Shown here: positions 26,601 through 34,212 of the stretch, one piece after another
How positions within the stretch are numbered: position 1 is the stretch's first letter
Layout: every line of letters starts with the position of its first letter
DNA from: an uncultured Bacteroidales bacterium
GTDB lineage: Bacteria > Bacteroidota > Bacteroidia > Bacteroidales > UBA932
NCBI GenBank assembly: GCA_949297365.1
Contig: CASFSL010000009.1
Coordinates: 54,776-118,775 of the forward strand
Reading direction: 5' to 3'
Length of the DNA: 64,000 nt
Position numbers and translations under genes: made by a program
The notes under the pieces: model-generated
What the model was told of the DNA's origin: nothing
Seen by the model: the letters and a program-made list of their open reading frames with translations, nothing else
The model's database searches: none

Positions 26601-27065
26601 ATGGAATTGGAATTTCTGCTCGACCTGGGCTATATCGGACTCTTCATCGGTGCTTTTGTGGCCGCTACCATCGTCCCTTTTTCGTCGGACTTCCTTATAA
26701 TAGGTATACTTCTGGCCGGAGGTGACCCGGTGGTATCGTGGCTCTGCGCCACTGCCGGCAACTGGCTGGGAGGCCTGACCTCCTACTGGATAGGCCGTAT
26801 CGGCAAGTGGGAGTGGATAGAAAAATGGTTCCATGTTAAGGAGGAGACCCTGCTGAAGCAGAAGTCGAAAATAGACAAGTACGGCTCACTGCTGGCCTTT
26901 ATGACCTGGCTGCCCTTCGTGGGCGATGTCTTCGCCATCGGCCTGGGCTTCTACAAGCTGCACTTCGGTCGCTGCGCCCTCTTCATGCTCATAGGAAAGG
27001 GCACCCGTTTCGCTTTCTGGCTGGTCCTCTACTACATTTTCGGCGACAGCCTTCCGACCTTTTAA
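26601..27065 (+). CDS. YqaA-like inner-membrane protein (SNARE-associated/DedA-related)
   Basis: This 154-residue protein opens with LGYIGLFIGAFVAATIVPFSSDFLIIG. It has GNWLGGLTSYWIGRIGKWEWIEKWF and a later FMTWLPFVGDVFAIGLGFYKL, which fit the YqaA branch of the SNARE-associated/VTT family. Four hydrophobic segments are visible. Relatives are thought to act in lipid or ion transport across the inner membrane, but the substrate is unproven. It is coupled to tadA with a 3-base gap. Confidence 0.8.
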   Translation: MELEFLLDLGYIGLFIGAFVAATIVPFSSDFLIIGILLAGGDPVVSWLCATAGNWLGGLTSYWIGRIGKWEWIEKWFHVKEETLLKQKSKIDKYGSLLAFMTWLPFVGDVFAIGLGFYKLHFGRCALFMLIGKGTRFAFWLVLYYIFGDSLPTF

Positions 27066-27074
27066 AAATTTGAC

Positions 27075-27082
27075 TATCTTTG
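27075..27082 (+). promoter_or_regulatory. -7 box for tRNA-Gln
   Basis: TATCTTTG lies 11 bases before the tRNA 5' end, so transcription should start close to the mature end. Confidence 0.6.
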
Positions 27083-27093
27083 CGCCATGGTAT

Positions 27094-27164
27094 TGACCTA
27101 TGGTGTAATGGTAGCACTACAGATTTTGGTTCTGTCTGTAGAGGTTCGAATCCTCTTAGGTCAA
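27094..27164 (+). tRNA. tRNA-Gln (anticodon UUG)
   Basis: The acceptor stem TGACCTA pairs with TAGGTCA (27157-27163), with discriminator A. The anticodon stem ACAGA/TCTGT encloses TTTTGGT with TTG at 27126-27128. The T arm is GAGG-TTCGAAT-CCTC. CCA is not encoded. The gene directly precedes a lipoprotein gene (ATG at 27172), so the two may share a primary transcript. Confidence 0.95.
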
Positions 27165-27171
27165 CAACGAG

Positions 27172-28140
27172 ATGGATAAATCTTTTTTCATAACTTTACT
27201 TTTTTTGGCAATTACACCCGTGTTCATAAGCGGGTGTAATTTTCATACGGACACCGGTGCGGAGAAAGAGCCGCAGGCTTTTCCGTATGTGTCAGTGCCC
27301 ACCATGCTGACGGGGCAGGAAGCGGCTGAGTATGCCGCATCGCGTTACTGGAACAGATATTTTGATTCCACGCAGGTGTGGAACGGCATATCCGACACTC
27401 TTATAGGTGGAGTGACGGAGAACGGTATGACTCAGGCTGTAAGGGACTATATCATGGCTCTCTGGTCCATACCCTATGATAAGGCCATGGAGGCCCAGCG
27501 TCATCTGATGTCGCTGGCCGAGGAGTCTGCCGTAACCGACACATCCGGACATATCTATGACTTTATCGTGACTGTCATGGAGTCAGCTCTCTGGAATCCT
27601 CTTTCGGAGCTGCGCAACGAGGGTTTTTATATCCCGGTAGTGGAAAGTGTCCTCAGCACCAGACGTACCGGTGAGCATTACAGCAGTTATTATCAGCAGC
27701 AACTGACCACATGCAGGAACAATGCTCCCGGAGCGTATGCGGCCGATTTCACATATACAGATGCCAAGGGCCGTATGCACAGCCTCTACGAGACCCGGAG
27801 TGAGTACACGCTGCTGCTGTTCTCCAATCCCGGATGCCCGGCCTGCCGGGAGATTATCGGTATGTTGAAGAGTTCTCCGATTATCAATTCTATGGAGCAA
27901 CAAGGCCGTCTGGCTCTTCTGAGCATCTACATAGACGAGGATGTGTCCGCCTGGTATCAGGGCCTGTCCGACTACCCGGAGGAATGGATTACCGGTTACA
28001 ACCAGGATCTGACCATCCGCGACAACCTCGTCTACGATGTCCGCGCCATCCCGTCCCTTTACCTGCTGGACCGCGACAAGAAAGTCATTTTCAAGGATAT
28101 ATCCACCGGAATGCTGATGCTTCAGCTTGAAACCCTATAG
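27172..28140 (+). CDS. Lipoprotein with DUF5106-like region and thioredoxin-fold domain
   Basis: This 322-residue protein has a lipoprotein signal ending TPVFISGCNF (cysteine near residue 22). A helical region (about 50-185) resembles DUF5106. A thioredoxin-like domain (about 190-322) has the CxxC motif NPGCPACREI (near 222) and a cis-Pro-type segment VRAIPSLYLLD. Such proteins reduce or isomerise disulfides of envelope proteins in Bacteroidales. It starts eight bases after the tRNA-Gln gene and its last codons overlap the convergent acyltransferase gene by six bases. Confidence 0.75.
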   Translation: MDKSFFITLLFLAITPVFISGCNFHTDTGAEKEPQAFPYVSVPTMLTGQEAAEYAASRYWNRYFDSTQVWNGISDTLIGGVTENGMTQAVRDYIMALWSIPYDKAMEAQRHLMSLAEESAVTDTSGHIYDFIVTVMESALWNPLSELRNEGFYIPVVESVLSTRRTGEHYSSYYQQQLTTCRNNAPGAYAADFTYTDAKGRMHSLYETRSEYTLLLFSNPGCPACREIIGMLKSSPIINSMEQQGRLALLSIYIDEDVSAWYQGLSDYPEEWITGYNQDLTIRDNLVYDVRAIPSLYLLDRDKKVIFKDISTGMLMLQLETL

Positions 28141-29340
28141 GTACTCGCGGCCGGACAGACCGCGCCAGAGGGCGTAGTATTTCAGGGTGGAGACGGGCTT
28201 TGTGGCGACGAGCTGATAGCGGACGGAGGGGCCGCAGTTGAAATACATCGAACGGGAGAGGAATGTGCCGTAACCGGTTATCTCACCGATACTGTAGACT
28301 ATCTTCTGATCACCGTAGAATATCTCCAGCCGGTCGCCGTACATGGCCACGGAGGCATTGTCCGACAAGTGGGTGAAGACTCCGTCCTTTTTCAATGTAA
28401 GTTTGAAACAGTCGTTGTCGCAGACTATAGGCTCTTCCGTATGCCGCCGCAGTGCCCCGCAGTTCTCGTGTACCCAGCGCTTCTGGAAGCGGTTCCACTG
28501 GGAAAAATTATCAAAAGGCATATTCTCCCCCTTCTCAAACCATCCTGTCTCAAGCAGACGGGCGGAAAGTCCGCAGTCACAGGTGATATTGTCTTCGGAG
28601 GTCTGTATCGTACCGAAGCGCAGGCAGTGCGGGCAGAGATAGGCCGCATACTGCAGTCCTTCCGCCAGGGACTTCCCACGGTACAACGCCCCGCTGGCGG
28701 CCTGGGTCTCGTAGGCATTGACATACAGGTCCCGGCAGATGGCCTCATAGACCTCCTCCACCGTCATTCGGGAGAGTTCTTCCGGAGTATATTCGTGTAC
28801 CAATTCTCCATACATCGGCCCCTTGCGCTTATGGTCGGCCCATCTCGGACGCAGCAGATAGCCTCCGGTGAGACGGTAGGTCAGCAGGGCCACACCGGTG
28901 TCCTTGACCAGGGCGGCGGTGCGGGGCGAGATAAACTCGGTCTCGCCGTCCCAGCTGCGGTTGCCCTCGGGAAACATTCCGACGGATACGCCAGCCCGGA
29001 GATTGGCTTCTATCAAGGCAATGGCGGCATCTCCCTTGGCGCCTTTCTCTCTGGGAATTATACCGAACAACGGGTTGAGGAAGAATCCGGCTATGCCCCT
29101 GGTCAGGGAGGCATTGGCCACGAAACGCATGTGCCTCCGTGTGCCGATGACCATCAGGGCGGGGTCGAGGTTCTGGGTGTGGTTGCCCAGGCACAGGAAT
29201 GTCCGGCTGCGCACCTTGCACGGTTTGTACCTGATGTGCAGGATGATATTGACAAACGGGCCCACGAATGTACGGCAAAAGGCGTAGACTCCGCGCTGGA
29301 AGCCCACGCCTTTTGTAATCTTTGAACTGCCTGACTTCAT
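28135..29340 (-). CDS. PlsC-type 1-acylglycerol-3-phosphate acyltransferase with C-terminal zinc-ribbon extension
   Basis: This 401-residue protein has an N-terminal PlsC domain (about 20-200). It has the catalytic NHTQNLD (HX4D, near residue 53), the IPREKG block and the FPEGNRS block III (near 123). PlsC normally moves an acyl chain onto lysophosphatidate at the inner membrane. The second half is unusual: CPHC and CDCG pairs (near 236 and 255) suggest a zinc ribbon, followed by a beta-rich domain of about 130 residues. It starts five bases after the acyl-CoA ligase gene, so both should act in lipid activation and transfer. Substrate is not certain. Confidence 0.78.
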   Translation of the reverse strand: MKSGSSKITKGVGFQRGVYAFCRTFVGPFVNIILHIRYKPCKVRSRTFLCLGNHTQNLDPALMVIGTRRHMRFVANASLTRGIAGFFLNPLFGIIPREKGAKGDAAIALIEANLRAGVSVGMFPEGNRSWDGETEFISPRTAALVKDTGVALLTYRLTGGYLLRPRWADHKRKGPMYGELVHEYTPEELSRMTVEEVYEAICRDLYVNAYETQAASGALYRGKSLAEGLQYAAYLCPHCLRFGTIQTSEDNITCDCGLSARLLETGWFEKGENMPFDNFSQWNRFQKRWVHENCGALRRHTEEPIVCDNDCFKLTLKKDGVFTHLSDNASVAMYGDRLEIFYGDQKIVYSIGEITGYGTFLSRSMYFNCGPSVRYQLVATKPVSTLKYYALWRGLSGREYL

Positions 29341-29345
29341 TCGGT

Positions 29346-31073
29346 TTACTTTTTGTCAGCAGCCTGAGTTTTCCTTGCTTCCTCCTCTTCGAGTACGCGG
29401 TAGGCCACCTTACCGACCAGGGTCTTGGGCAGCTCGCTGCGGAACTCGATGTCGTAGGGCATGGCGTACTTGGCGATGTACTTGCGGCAGTAGGCCAGCA
29501 GCTCGTCCTTGGTCTCCTGAGTAGGCTCGTTGCCGGGGCGGAGCATGACGAAGGCCTTTACCTTCTGCATCTTGTAGGGGTCGGGTACGCCGATGATGCA
29601 GCTCATCTGCACCTTCTCGTGCGCATCCAGGATATTCTCGAGCTGGGCGGGATAGACATTGTAGCCGGAAGTGACTATCATCCTCTTGATGCGGCCCCTG
29701 AAGTAGACGAAGCCCTGGTCGTCCATGCAGCCCAGGTCCCCGGTGTAGAGCCAGGTCAGACCGTCGGCGTGCTTGCGCAGGGTCTTGGCTGTCTCCTCTG
29801 GTTTGTTGTAGTAGCCGAGCATGACGGTAGGGCCGGAGAGCACTATCTCGCCCTCCTCGCCGTAGGACACTTCCTCCTCGGTATCGGGTTTGACTATCTT
29901 GAAATAAGTATCCGGGAAAGGTATGCCGATACTGCCCTCTTTCTGGAGCTTGACTGGAGTCAGGCAGCAGGCGGTGACGCACTCGGTGGTGCCGTAGCCC
30001 TCGCGCACCTTGATGGTGGCCTTGTGGTCGGCGAGGAACTTGTCCATCTTCTTCTTGAGCTCGATGGAGAGGGAGTCTCCGCCGGAGAACACGCCCTTGA
30101 GGTGGGAGAAGTCGGCCTTCTCCATATTGGGCAGGCGTAGCATGGCCTCGTAGAGAGTGGGCACACCGGCGATGAAGTTGCATTTGTTCTTGGTTATGAG
30201 CTTGGAGTAGCTCTTGGGAGTGAAGCGGGGCACGAGGACGCACCTTCCGCCCTTGGCCAGCATCGTGTGGATGCAGACTCCGAGGCCGAAGCCGTGGAAG
30301 ACGGGCATGGCGGCCAGCATTTTGTCCCCGGGACCGAACATCGGGTTGGTGGCGATGACCTGCTCGGCGAGGGCATTGAAGTTGCGGTTGGTGAGCATGA
30401 TGCCCTTGGTGGTGCCGGTGGTGCCGCCGGAGTAGAGGATGACTGCGGGATCGTCATCGCTGCGCTCTACCTTGTAGTTGTAGAAGCAGCATTTGGAGAG
30501 CTTCATGAAGTTCTTCCAGGTGATGACCGGGGCATCCTTGGGTATCTTGGCGATCTTGTAGCCCTCGGTGATCATGTAGCCGGCTTTCAGAGGCTGGGCC
30601 AGCTCGTCCTTGATGCGGGCGAGGATGACGTTGACGATGCCGGTATTCTTGCGGATAGCCTCGATCTTGCCGTAGAACTGGTCCAGGGTGATGACGGTGA
30701 TACTGTTGGACTCGTTGAGGTAGAACTCAATCTCCTTTTCGCTTGAGAGCGGATGCACCATGCTGGCGATACCGCCGATGAGGTTGATGGCGTAGAACAT
30801 GTAGATGGCCTGGGGGCAGTTGGGCATGGCTATCGTCACGCAGTCGCCCTTGCGGATACCGATGGTCTTCAGAGCCTGGGCACACTGCTCTATCTTCCTG
30901 ATCATCCTGGCATAGGTCGTGGACTTGCCCATGAAGTCAAACGCCACGTAGTTGGGATATCTGGCGGCCACAGAAGCCACCATGTCGAACATCGAGCCCT
31001 TGAAGTACTCCAGATGTACGGGAACTCCCTCGGTATAAGGATACCACGGAGTCTTAACAGTATTGTCTGCCAT
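29346..31073 (-). CDS. Long-chain fatty acid-CoA ligase / acyl-activating enzyme
   Basis: From the ATG at 31073 the protein is 575 residues. This start is preferred because a -7-like box (31099-31106) would exclude the longer frame. AMP-binding signatures are present: YSGGTTGTTKGIMLT (P-loop, near 210), GYGTTECVTACC (near 360), TWLYTGDLG and FVYFRGRIKRMIVTSGYNVYPAQLE. The C-terminal lysine region is PKTLVGKVAYR. It activates fatty acids through acyl-AMP to acyl-CoA and may feed the PlsC-like enzyme encoded next. Confidence 0.9.
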   Translation of the reverse strand: MADNTVKTPWYPYTEGVPVHLEYFKGSMFDMVASVAARYPNYVAFDFMGKSTTYARMIRKIEQCAQALKTIGIRKGDCVTIAMPNCPQAIYMFYAINLIGGIASMVHPLSSEKEIEFYLNESNSITVITLDQFYGKIEAIRKNTGIVNVILARIKDELAQPLKAGYMITEGYKIAKIPKDAPVITWKNFMKLSKCCFYNYKVERSDDDPAVILYSGGTTGTTKGIMLTNRNFNALAEQVIATNPMFGPGDKMLAAMPVFHGFGLGVCIHTMLAKGGRCVLVPRFTPKSYSKLITKNKCNFIAGVPTLYEAMLRLPNMEKADFSHLKGVFSGGDSLSIELKKKMDKFLADHKATIKVREGYGTTECVTACCLTPVKLQKEGSIGIPFPDTYFKIVKPDTEEEVSYGEEGEIVLSGPTVMLGYYNKPEETAKTLRKHADGLTWLYTGDLGCMDDQGFVYFRGRIKRMIVTSGYNVYPAQLENILDAHEKVQMSCIIGVPDPYKMQKVKAFVMLRPGNEPTQETKDELLAYCRKYIAKYAMPYDIEFRSELPKTLVGKVAYRVLEEEEARKTQAADKK

Positions 31074-31310
31074 AAATTCGGTTATAGGGTTTATCCTGCG
31101 AATATACAAAATAACTCCCAGAAACGAACTGTTGCAGTGATTTTTCAGCCGCTTCAGCCCTATATCTCAGCAGTGTGCAGGAGAGGCACCGGCCTGATGA
31201 AGAGCACTGCCTGCCGGCAATACGGGCGGCGGATACAATATGTTTACCGTGATGTCTAGGGAACGTGTAACTTGATAAAAGTGCTTATATCCAGGATGTT
31301 GCGAAATAAA
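31074..31310. other. Intergenic region upstream of the acyl-CoA ligase
   Basis: It contains a weak -7-like box on the minus strand (TATATTCG, plus 31099-31106) for the ligase operon. I see no gene or repeat in the rest. The gene-free stretch runs to 31440 and includes the terminator at 31311-31354. Confidence 0.4.
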
Positions 31311-31354
31311 AAGGTGCCCTGTTGACGTTTGAAAGACCGACAGGGCACCTTTTT
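31311..31354 (-). terminator. Intrinsic terminator of the C10 protease cassette
   Basis: AAGGTGCCCTGT pairs perfectly with ACAGGGCACCTT (12 bp), with A-runs and T-runs on the two sides. It lies about 87 bases past the stop of the lipoprotein gene at 31441. Confidence 0.8.
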
Positions 31355-31440
31355 ATGGTGTTAAGTCTTTGGTTGTCAGTGATAACGGTGCTTTGAAGTT
31401 GTCCCTTGCTGCAGCTTCGTGTGCAGTCAGGAGCAGTATC

Positions 31441-32166
31441 CTACTGCTCCGGGAAAGTGAACGGAACGGAGTAGGTGAGTACGCTGCCCTCTGAGTCAGT
31501 CATCGTGATGGTGAACGTGTGGCTCTTTATCTCGGGAATGTCAGTGAATCTGAGCGAGGAGCCGGGATATCCCACCCATAGTAAGAACAGGTCGTCCTGG
31601 GTCAGTTCAGAGAGTGGCTTGACCACTGGATGGAAGCAGTTGCGTTGAAACTCGGGGTACCATTCGTATCCCGGCCCGTCGTATCCGTCCATCATGCCCA
31701 TGCCGATCATGAACTCATCCAGTATCATCTCCGACCAGAAACCGCCTACGGTGTACAGACTTTCAATGTAGGGCATGGCCGTTGCGCTGCGGAAGATGAT
31801 GTAGGGTGCGATGGATTCCCCTGCCGGGATGTCCAGAAACTGCTCCGAACTGGTGATGTCAACGGATGTGAAACGGTTGACGAATACAGCGGTGAGCGGC
31901 ACCTGAGCAACGTACCTGTTATAGGCCGTATCTCCAATCTCTGCATAGAAGTCATCAGCTGTTTCCTTGCCTAGGCCTGTTCCGGTGAGGTTGAGGTATA
32001 TTACCCCCTCGTCCTCTACGGTACGGCATTCCAGTGCATCGGCAAAAGTCACTCCTTGTATGAAGTGCGTGGTATAGATTCCTTCACCCAAAGGCCTTTC
32101 CTCCTCGCAGGAAATCGTTCCGACGGCAGCGGCAAGCCCGCAGATTAAAAGATGTGATTTTTTCAT
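31441..32166 (-). CDS. Putative lipoprotein, unknown function
   Basis: This 241-residue protein has a lipoprotein signal ending AVGTISCEEE (cysteine near residue 20). The mature part is acidic and beta-rich and has an aromatic patch (DGYDGPGYEWYPEFQ). No family is recognised. It is the last gene of the cassette regulator / DUF3244 / C10 protease / this gene. It may be an inhibitor or substrate carrier for the protease, but that is inference from position only. Confidence 0.6.
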   Translation of the reverse strand: MKKSHLLICGLAAAVGTISCEEERPLGEGIYTTHFIQGVTFADALECRTVEDEGVIYLNLTGTGLGKETADDFYAEIGDTAYNRYVAQVPLTAVFVNRFTSVDITSSEQFLDIPAGESIAPYIIFRSATAMPYIESLYTVGGFWSEMILDEFMIGMGMMDGYDGPGYEWYPEFQRNCFHPVVKPLSELTQDDLFLLWVGYPGSSLRFTDIPEIKSHTFTITMTDSEGSVLTYSVPFTFPEQ

Positions 32167-32210
32167 ATTACTCAGTATTTTAATGGGTTAAATTATCAGA
32201 TACTTCTTAT

Positions 32211-32243
32211 AAGATGCAGAAAAGCCCGAAAACGCTGCATCTT
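32211..32243 (-). other. 9-bp inverted repeat overlapping the C10 protease stop
   Basis: AAGATGCAG (32211-32219) is inverted as CTGCATCTT (32235-32243). The arm overlaps the protease stop codon and no T-run follows on the minus strand. It may reduce transcription into the last gene or stabilise the upstream mRNA. Confidence 0.4.
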
Positions 32244-33675
32244 ACCTAGGGCTTATATTGATATTCATGTTCAGTTTGTACTGGTAATAGTGGTCAGCCT
32301 GACTGTTTGACATGCTGCCGGTTTCATCGGCTCGTGTAACCGGCCCCTTGTTTGTGTCGAACTGTGCCGAGAAGTAGTATCCGTTGCTGGAATTATTGCT
32401 GTCCCATCCGAAGTTGCAGTGAACAAGGTGGCGGTACTGTGTTGCAGTGTCAGTAAGAATGCCGTCAGTATAGGTAAATTTCGTTCTGCTCTGGGTCAGT
32501 ACCTGGTCAATTACCCATGCGTGTCCACCTGAATATGTGGTCTTGACGGTTATACCCAGAAATTTCTTTACAGTTTTCTTTGAACAACCGGAAATGTAGG
32601 CCGGACCTGCTGATATCTTGTTATACAGGCGGTCATAGTTATAGCTTTCATTATTGCCTCCGCTGGCATATCCGCAGTTGACAAACGTCCTGGGGACATT
32701 CTTGTCATATGCATAGCTTCCGTCATCCCTGTAGTCCATGTCCAGGTTCTTCGGCAATCCCAGTTTCAGGAAAAGCTCACCGATCATGTCGTATGCGGAC
32801 TCATATCTGTTGTACGAGGCAATGTGTTTATGCATCAGGTCCCAGTCAAAGGTATATCCGTCCATACTGAAATCCTTTCCCCAGTAGTACATAATCTGCG
32901 CGACCGCAGTAGCTACACAGCCGGCGTGGGTTTTCTTTCCATCGCTGGTATAAGTGAATCGGTTGTATGGATCAATACTTTGTCCCCACTCGCATCCTAC
33001 CAGTTCTCCTCTTTTAGTATAATCTTTCCACTCACTGTAAGAATATGTTATGTCAGGAAGAGGGTTCCCACCTCCGATGGTAATAAAGTTGTCTTTTATA
33101 GTCTGATTATTGCCTCCGTAGGTCTCCCCACCTCCAGGATATACATAAACGCCGTTGTTCGTAATACCTATGGGATAGTCAAGTCCTCCATCAGGGTTCT
33201 CTACAGGCAAGCCAACTGCCATCCTGTAATCCACATCTATATTGGCCAGCATGGCAATAGTTCCCGGATCATCGATGACTTCTCCCTGCTCCAGATTGCC
33301 GTGGTCGGTGATGGCAAGGATTGGAGACATTCTTGTGTCACCTGAAACAATGGCGAAACCCTCGTCATTGGTGAAATTCACGATATAGACAAACGGCTCG
33401 GTCATCTCAACGCCTGATGAATCTGACTCAGAACGGGTCGCGGGCATGGATCCGGATGGATAGATTTCGGCAATAGTTCTACTGCCGCTTTTTGTCCCGG
33501 GATCAAAGTTTTTCAAGAACTCCTCAACTTCAGAGATTGCCATTTCTTCTGTCACGAATGTGGAAGTCATCGGAGGTATCGCAGAGTCTTCGGGTACTAC
33601 AGGAGTGTCAAGTCTTGCGCAAGAGGTTATTGCCAGATACAGCAATAATACCAATAGTAGATTAGATTTTTTCAT
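32242..33675 (-). CDS. C10 family (streptopain-like) cysteine protease with Spi-type propeptide
   Basis: This 477-residue protein has a lipoprotein-type signal (YLAITSCARL, cysteine near residue 19). A propeptide/Spi region (about 35-150) includes FVYIVNFTNDEGFAIVSGDTR. The peptidase domain has the nucleophile in HAGCVATAVAQIMYYW (near residue 255) and the catalytic histidine in SGGHAWVIDQV (near 390). These match streptopain and Bacteroides C10 proteases. It probably acts at the cell surface or in the periplasm. The gene follows a DUF3244 gene in a cassette under a TPR-HTH regulator. Confidence 0.9.
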   Translation of the reverse strand: MKKSNLLLVLLLYLAITSCARLDTPVVPEDSAIPPMTSTFVTEEMAISEVEEFLKNFDPGTKSGSRTIAEIYPSGSMPATRSESDSSGVEMTEPFVYIVNFTNDEGFAIVSGDTRMSPILAITDHGNLEQGEVIDDPGTIAMLANIDVDYRMAVGLPVENPDGGLDYPIGITNNGVYVYPGGGETYGGNNQTIKDNFITIGGGNPLPDITYSYSEWKDYTKRGELVGCEWGQSIDPYNRFTYTSDGKKTHAGCVATAVAQIMYYWGKDFSMDGYTFDWDLMHKHIASYNRYESAYDMIGELFLKLGLPKNLDMDYRDDGSYAYDKNVPRTFVNCGYASGGNNESYNYDRLYNKISAGPAYISGCSKKTVKKFLGITVKTTYSGGHAWVIDQVLTQSRTKFTYTDGILTDTATQYRHLVHCNFGWDSNNSSNGYYFSAQFDTNKGPVTRADETGSMSNSQADHYYQYKLNMNINISPR

Positions 33676-33704
33676 GATAGTTGAGTTAGATTTTGGAATT
33701 AAAT

Positions 33705-34058
33705 TTAATGGATAGAGAAATAACCTTCGTAGTCGCCGGAGGGTCCGGAGATGACGAGGCGGAAGAGTCCTTCTCCGATGCCGGAGAGGTCGTAGTCGTA
33801 CTCCATGCCGTTGGCCGGCAGGGCAGAAGAGTAGACGGAGACACCGAAGTTGTCCTCAATATAGAGGGAGTACATGCCCGAGCCGTCGAAAGAGACGGTA
33901 AGGATGTCGTTGCTGATGTATGCCTCGGGAACGGCTTCAATGCTGCGGGTGGAGGGAATGATCTTTCGCAGAATAACCCCTTTTACGCTGGGAGCAGCGT
34001 AGCATAGCGATGAGCACAGGCTTACAAAAGCCAGAATAATTGCGGTATGTTTTTTCAT
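33705..34058 (-). CDS. DUF3244-type small secreted protein
   Basis: I choose the ATG at 34058 (117 residues, MKKHTAIILAFVSLCSSLCYA signal) over the longer frame, which reads through the dyad region. The mature domain has the DUF3244 pattern: PEAYISNDILTVSFDG, LYIEDNFGVSVYSS, GEGLFRLVISGPSG. DUF3244 proteins are small beta-sandwich secreted proteins of Bacteroidetes, often next to C10 proteases. It is the first structural gene after the putative operator at 34131-34154 and lies 29 bases upstream of the protease gene. Confidence 0.75.
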   Translation of the reverse strand: MKKHTAIILAFVSLCSSLCYAAPSVKGVILRKIIPSTRSIEAVPEAYISNDILTVSFDGSGMYSLYIEDNFGVSVYSSALPANGMEYDYDLSGIGEGLFRLVISGPSGDYEGYFSIH

Positions 34059-34130
34059 AAACAAATTTTGGATGTTTAGTGATACAAATGTGGAAGAAAG
34101 TCCCCATACCGCCAAATTCAATTAGTCGTG

Positions 34131-34154
34131 CTCAATTTGATGTAATCAATTGAG
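34131..34154. promoter_or_regulatory. Dyad upstream of the DUF3244/C10 cassette (candidate operator)
   Basis: CTCAATTTGAT and ATCAATTGAG form an inverted repeat with one unpaired T. It lies between the regulator gene and the DUF3244 gene, about 75 bases before the latter's ATG. Use as an operator is inferred. Confidence 0.4.
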
Positions 34155-34212
34155 TATTAATTTAATGTATGAAAATGAAAAAGTCGCGGCTACTTTAACG
34201 GGAGTGATAAAC

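Noticed and set aside
28369..29325. Long plus-strand open frame opposite the PlsC gene
   Set aside because: It is an antisense shadow of a gene with clear catalytic motifs and biased codons. It has no domain of its own.
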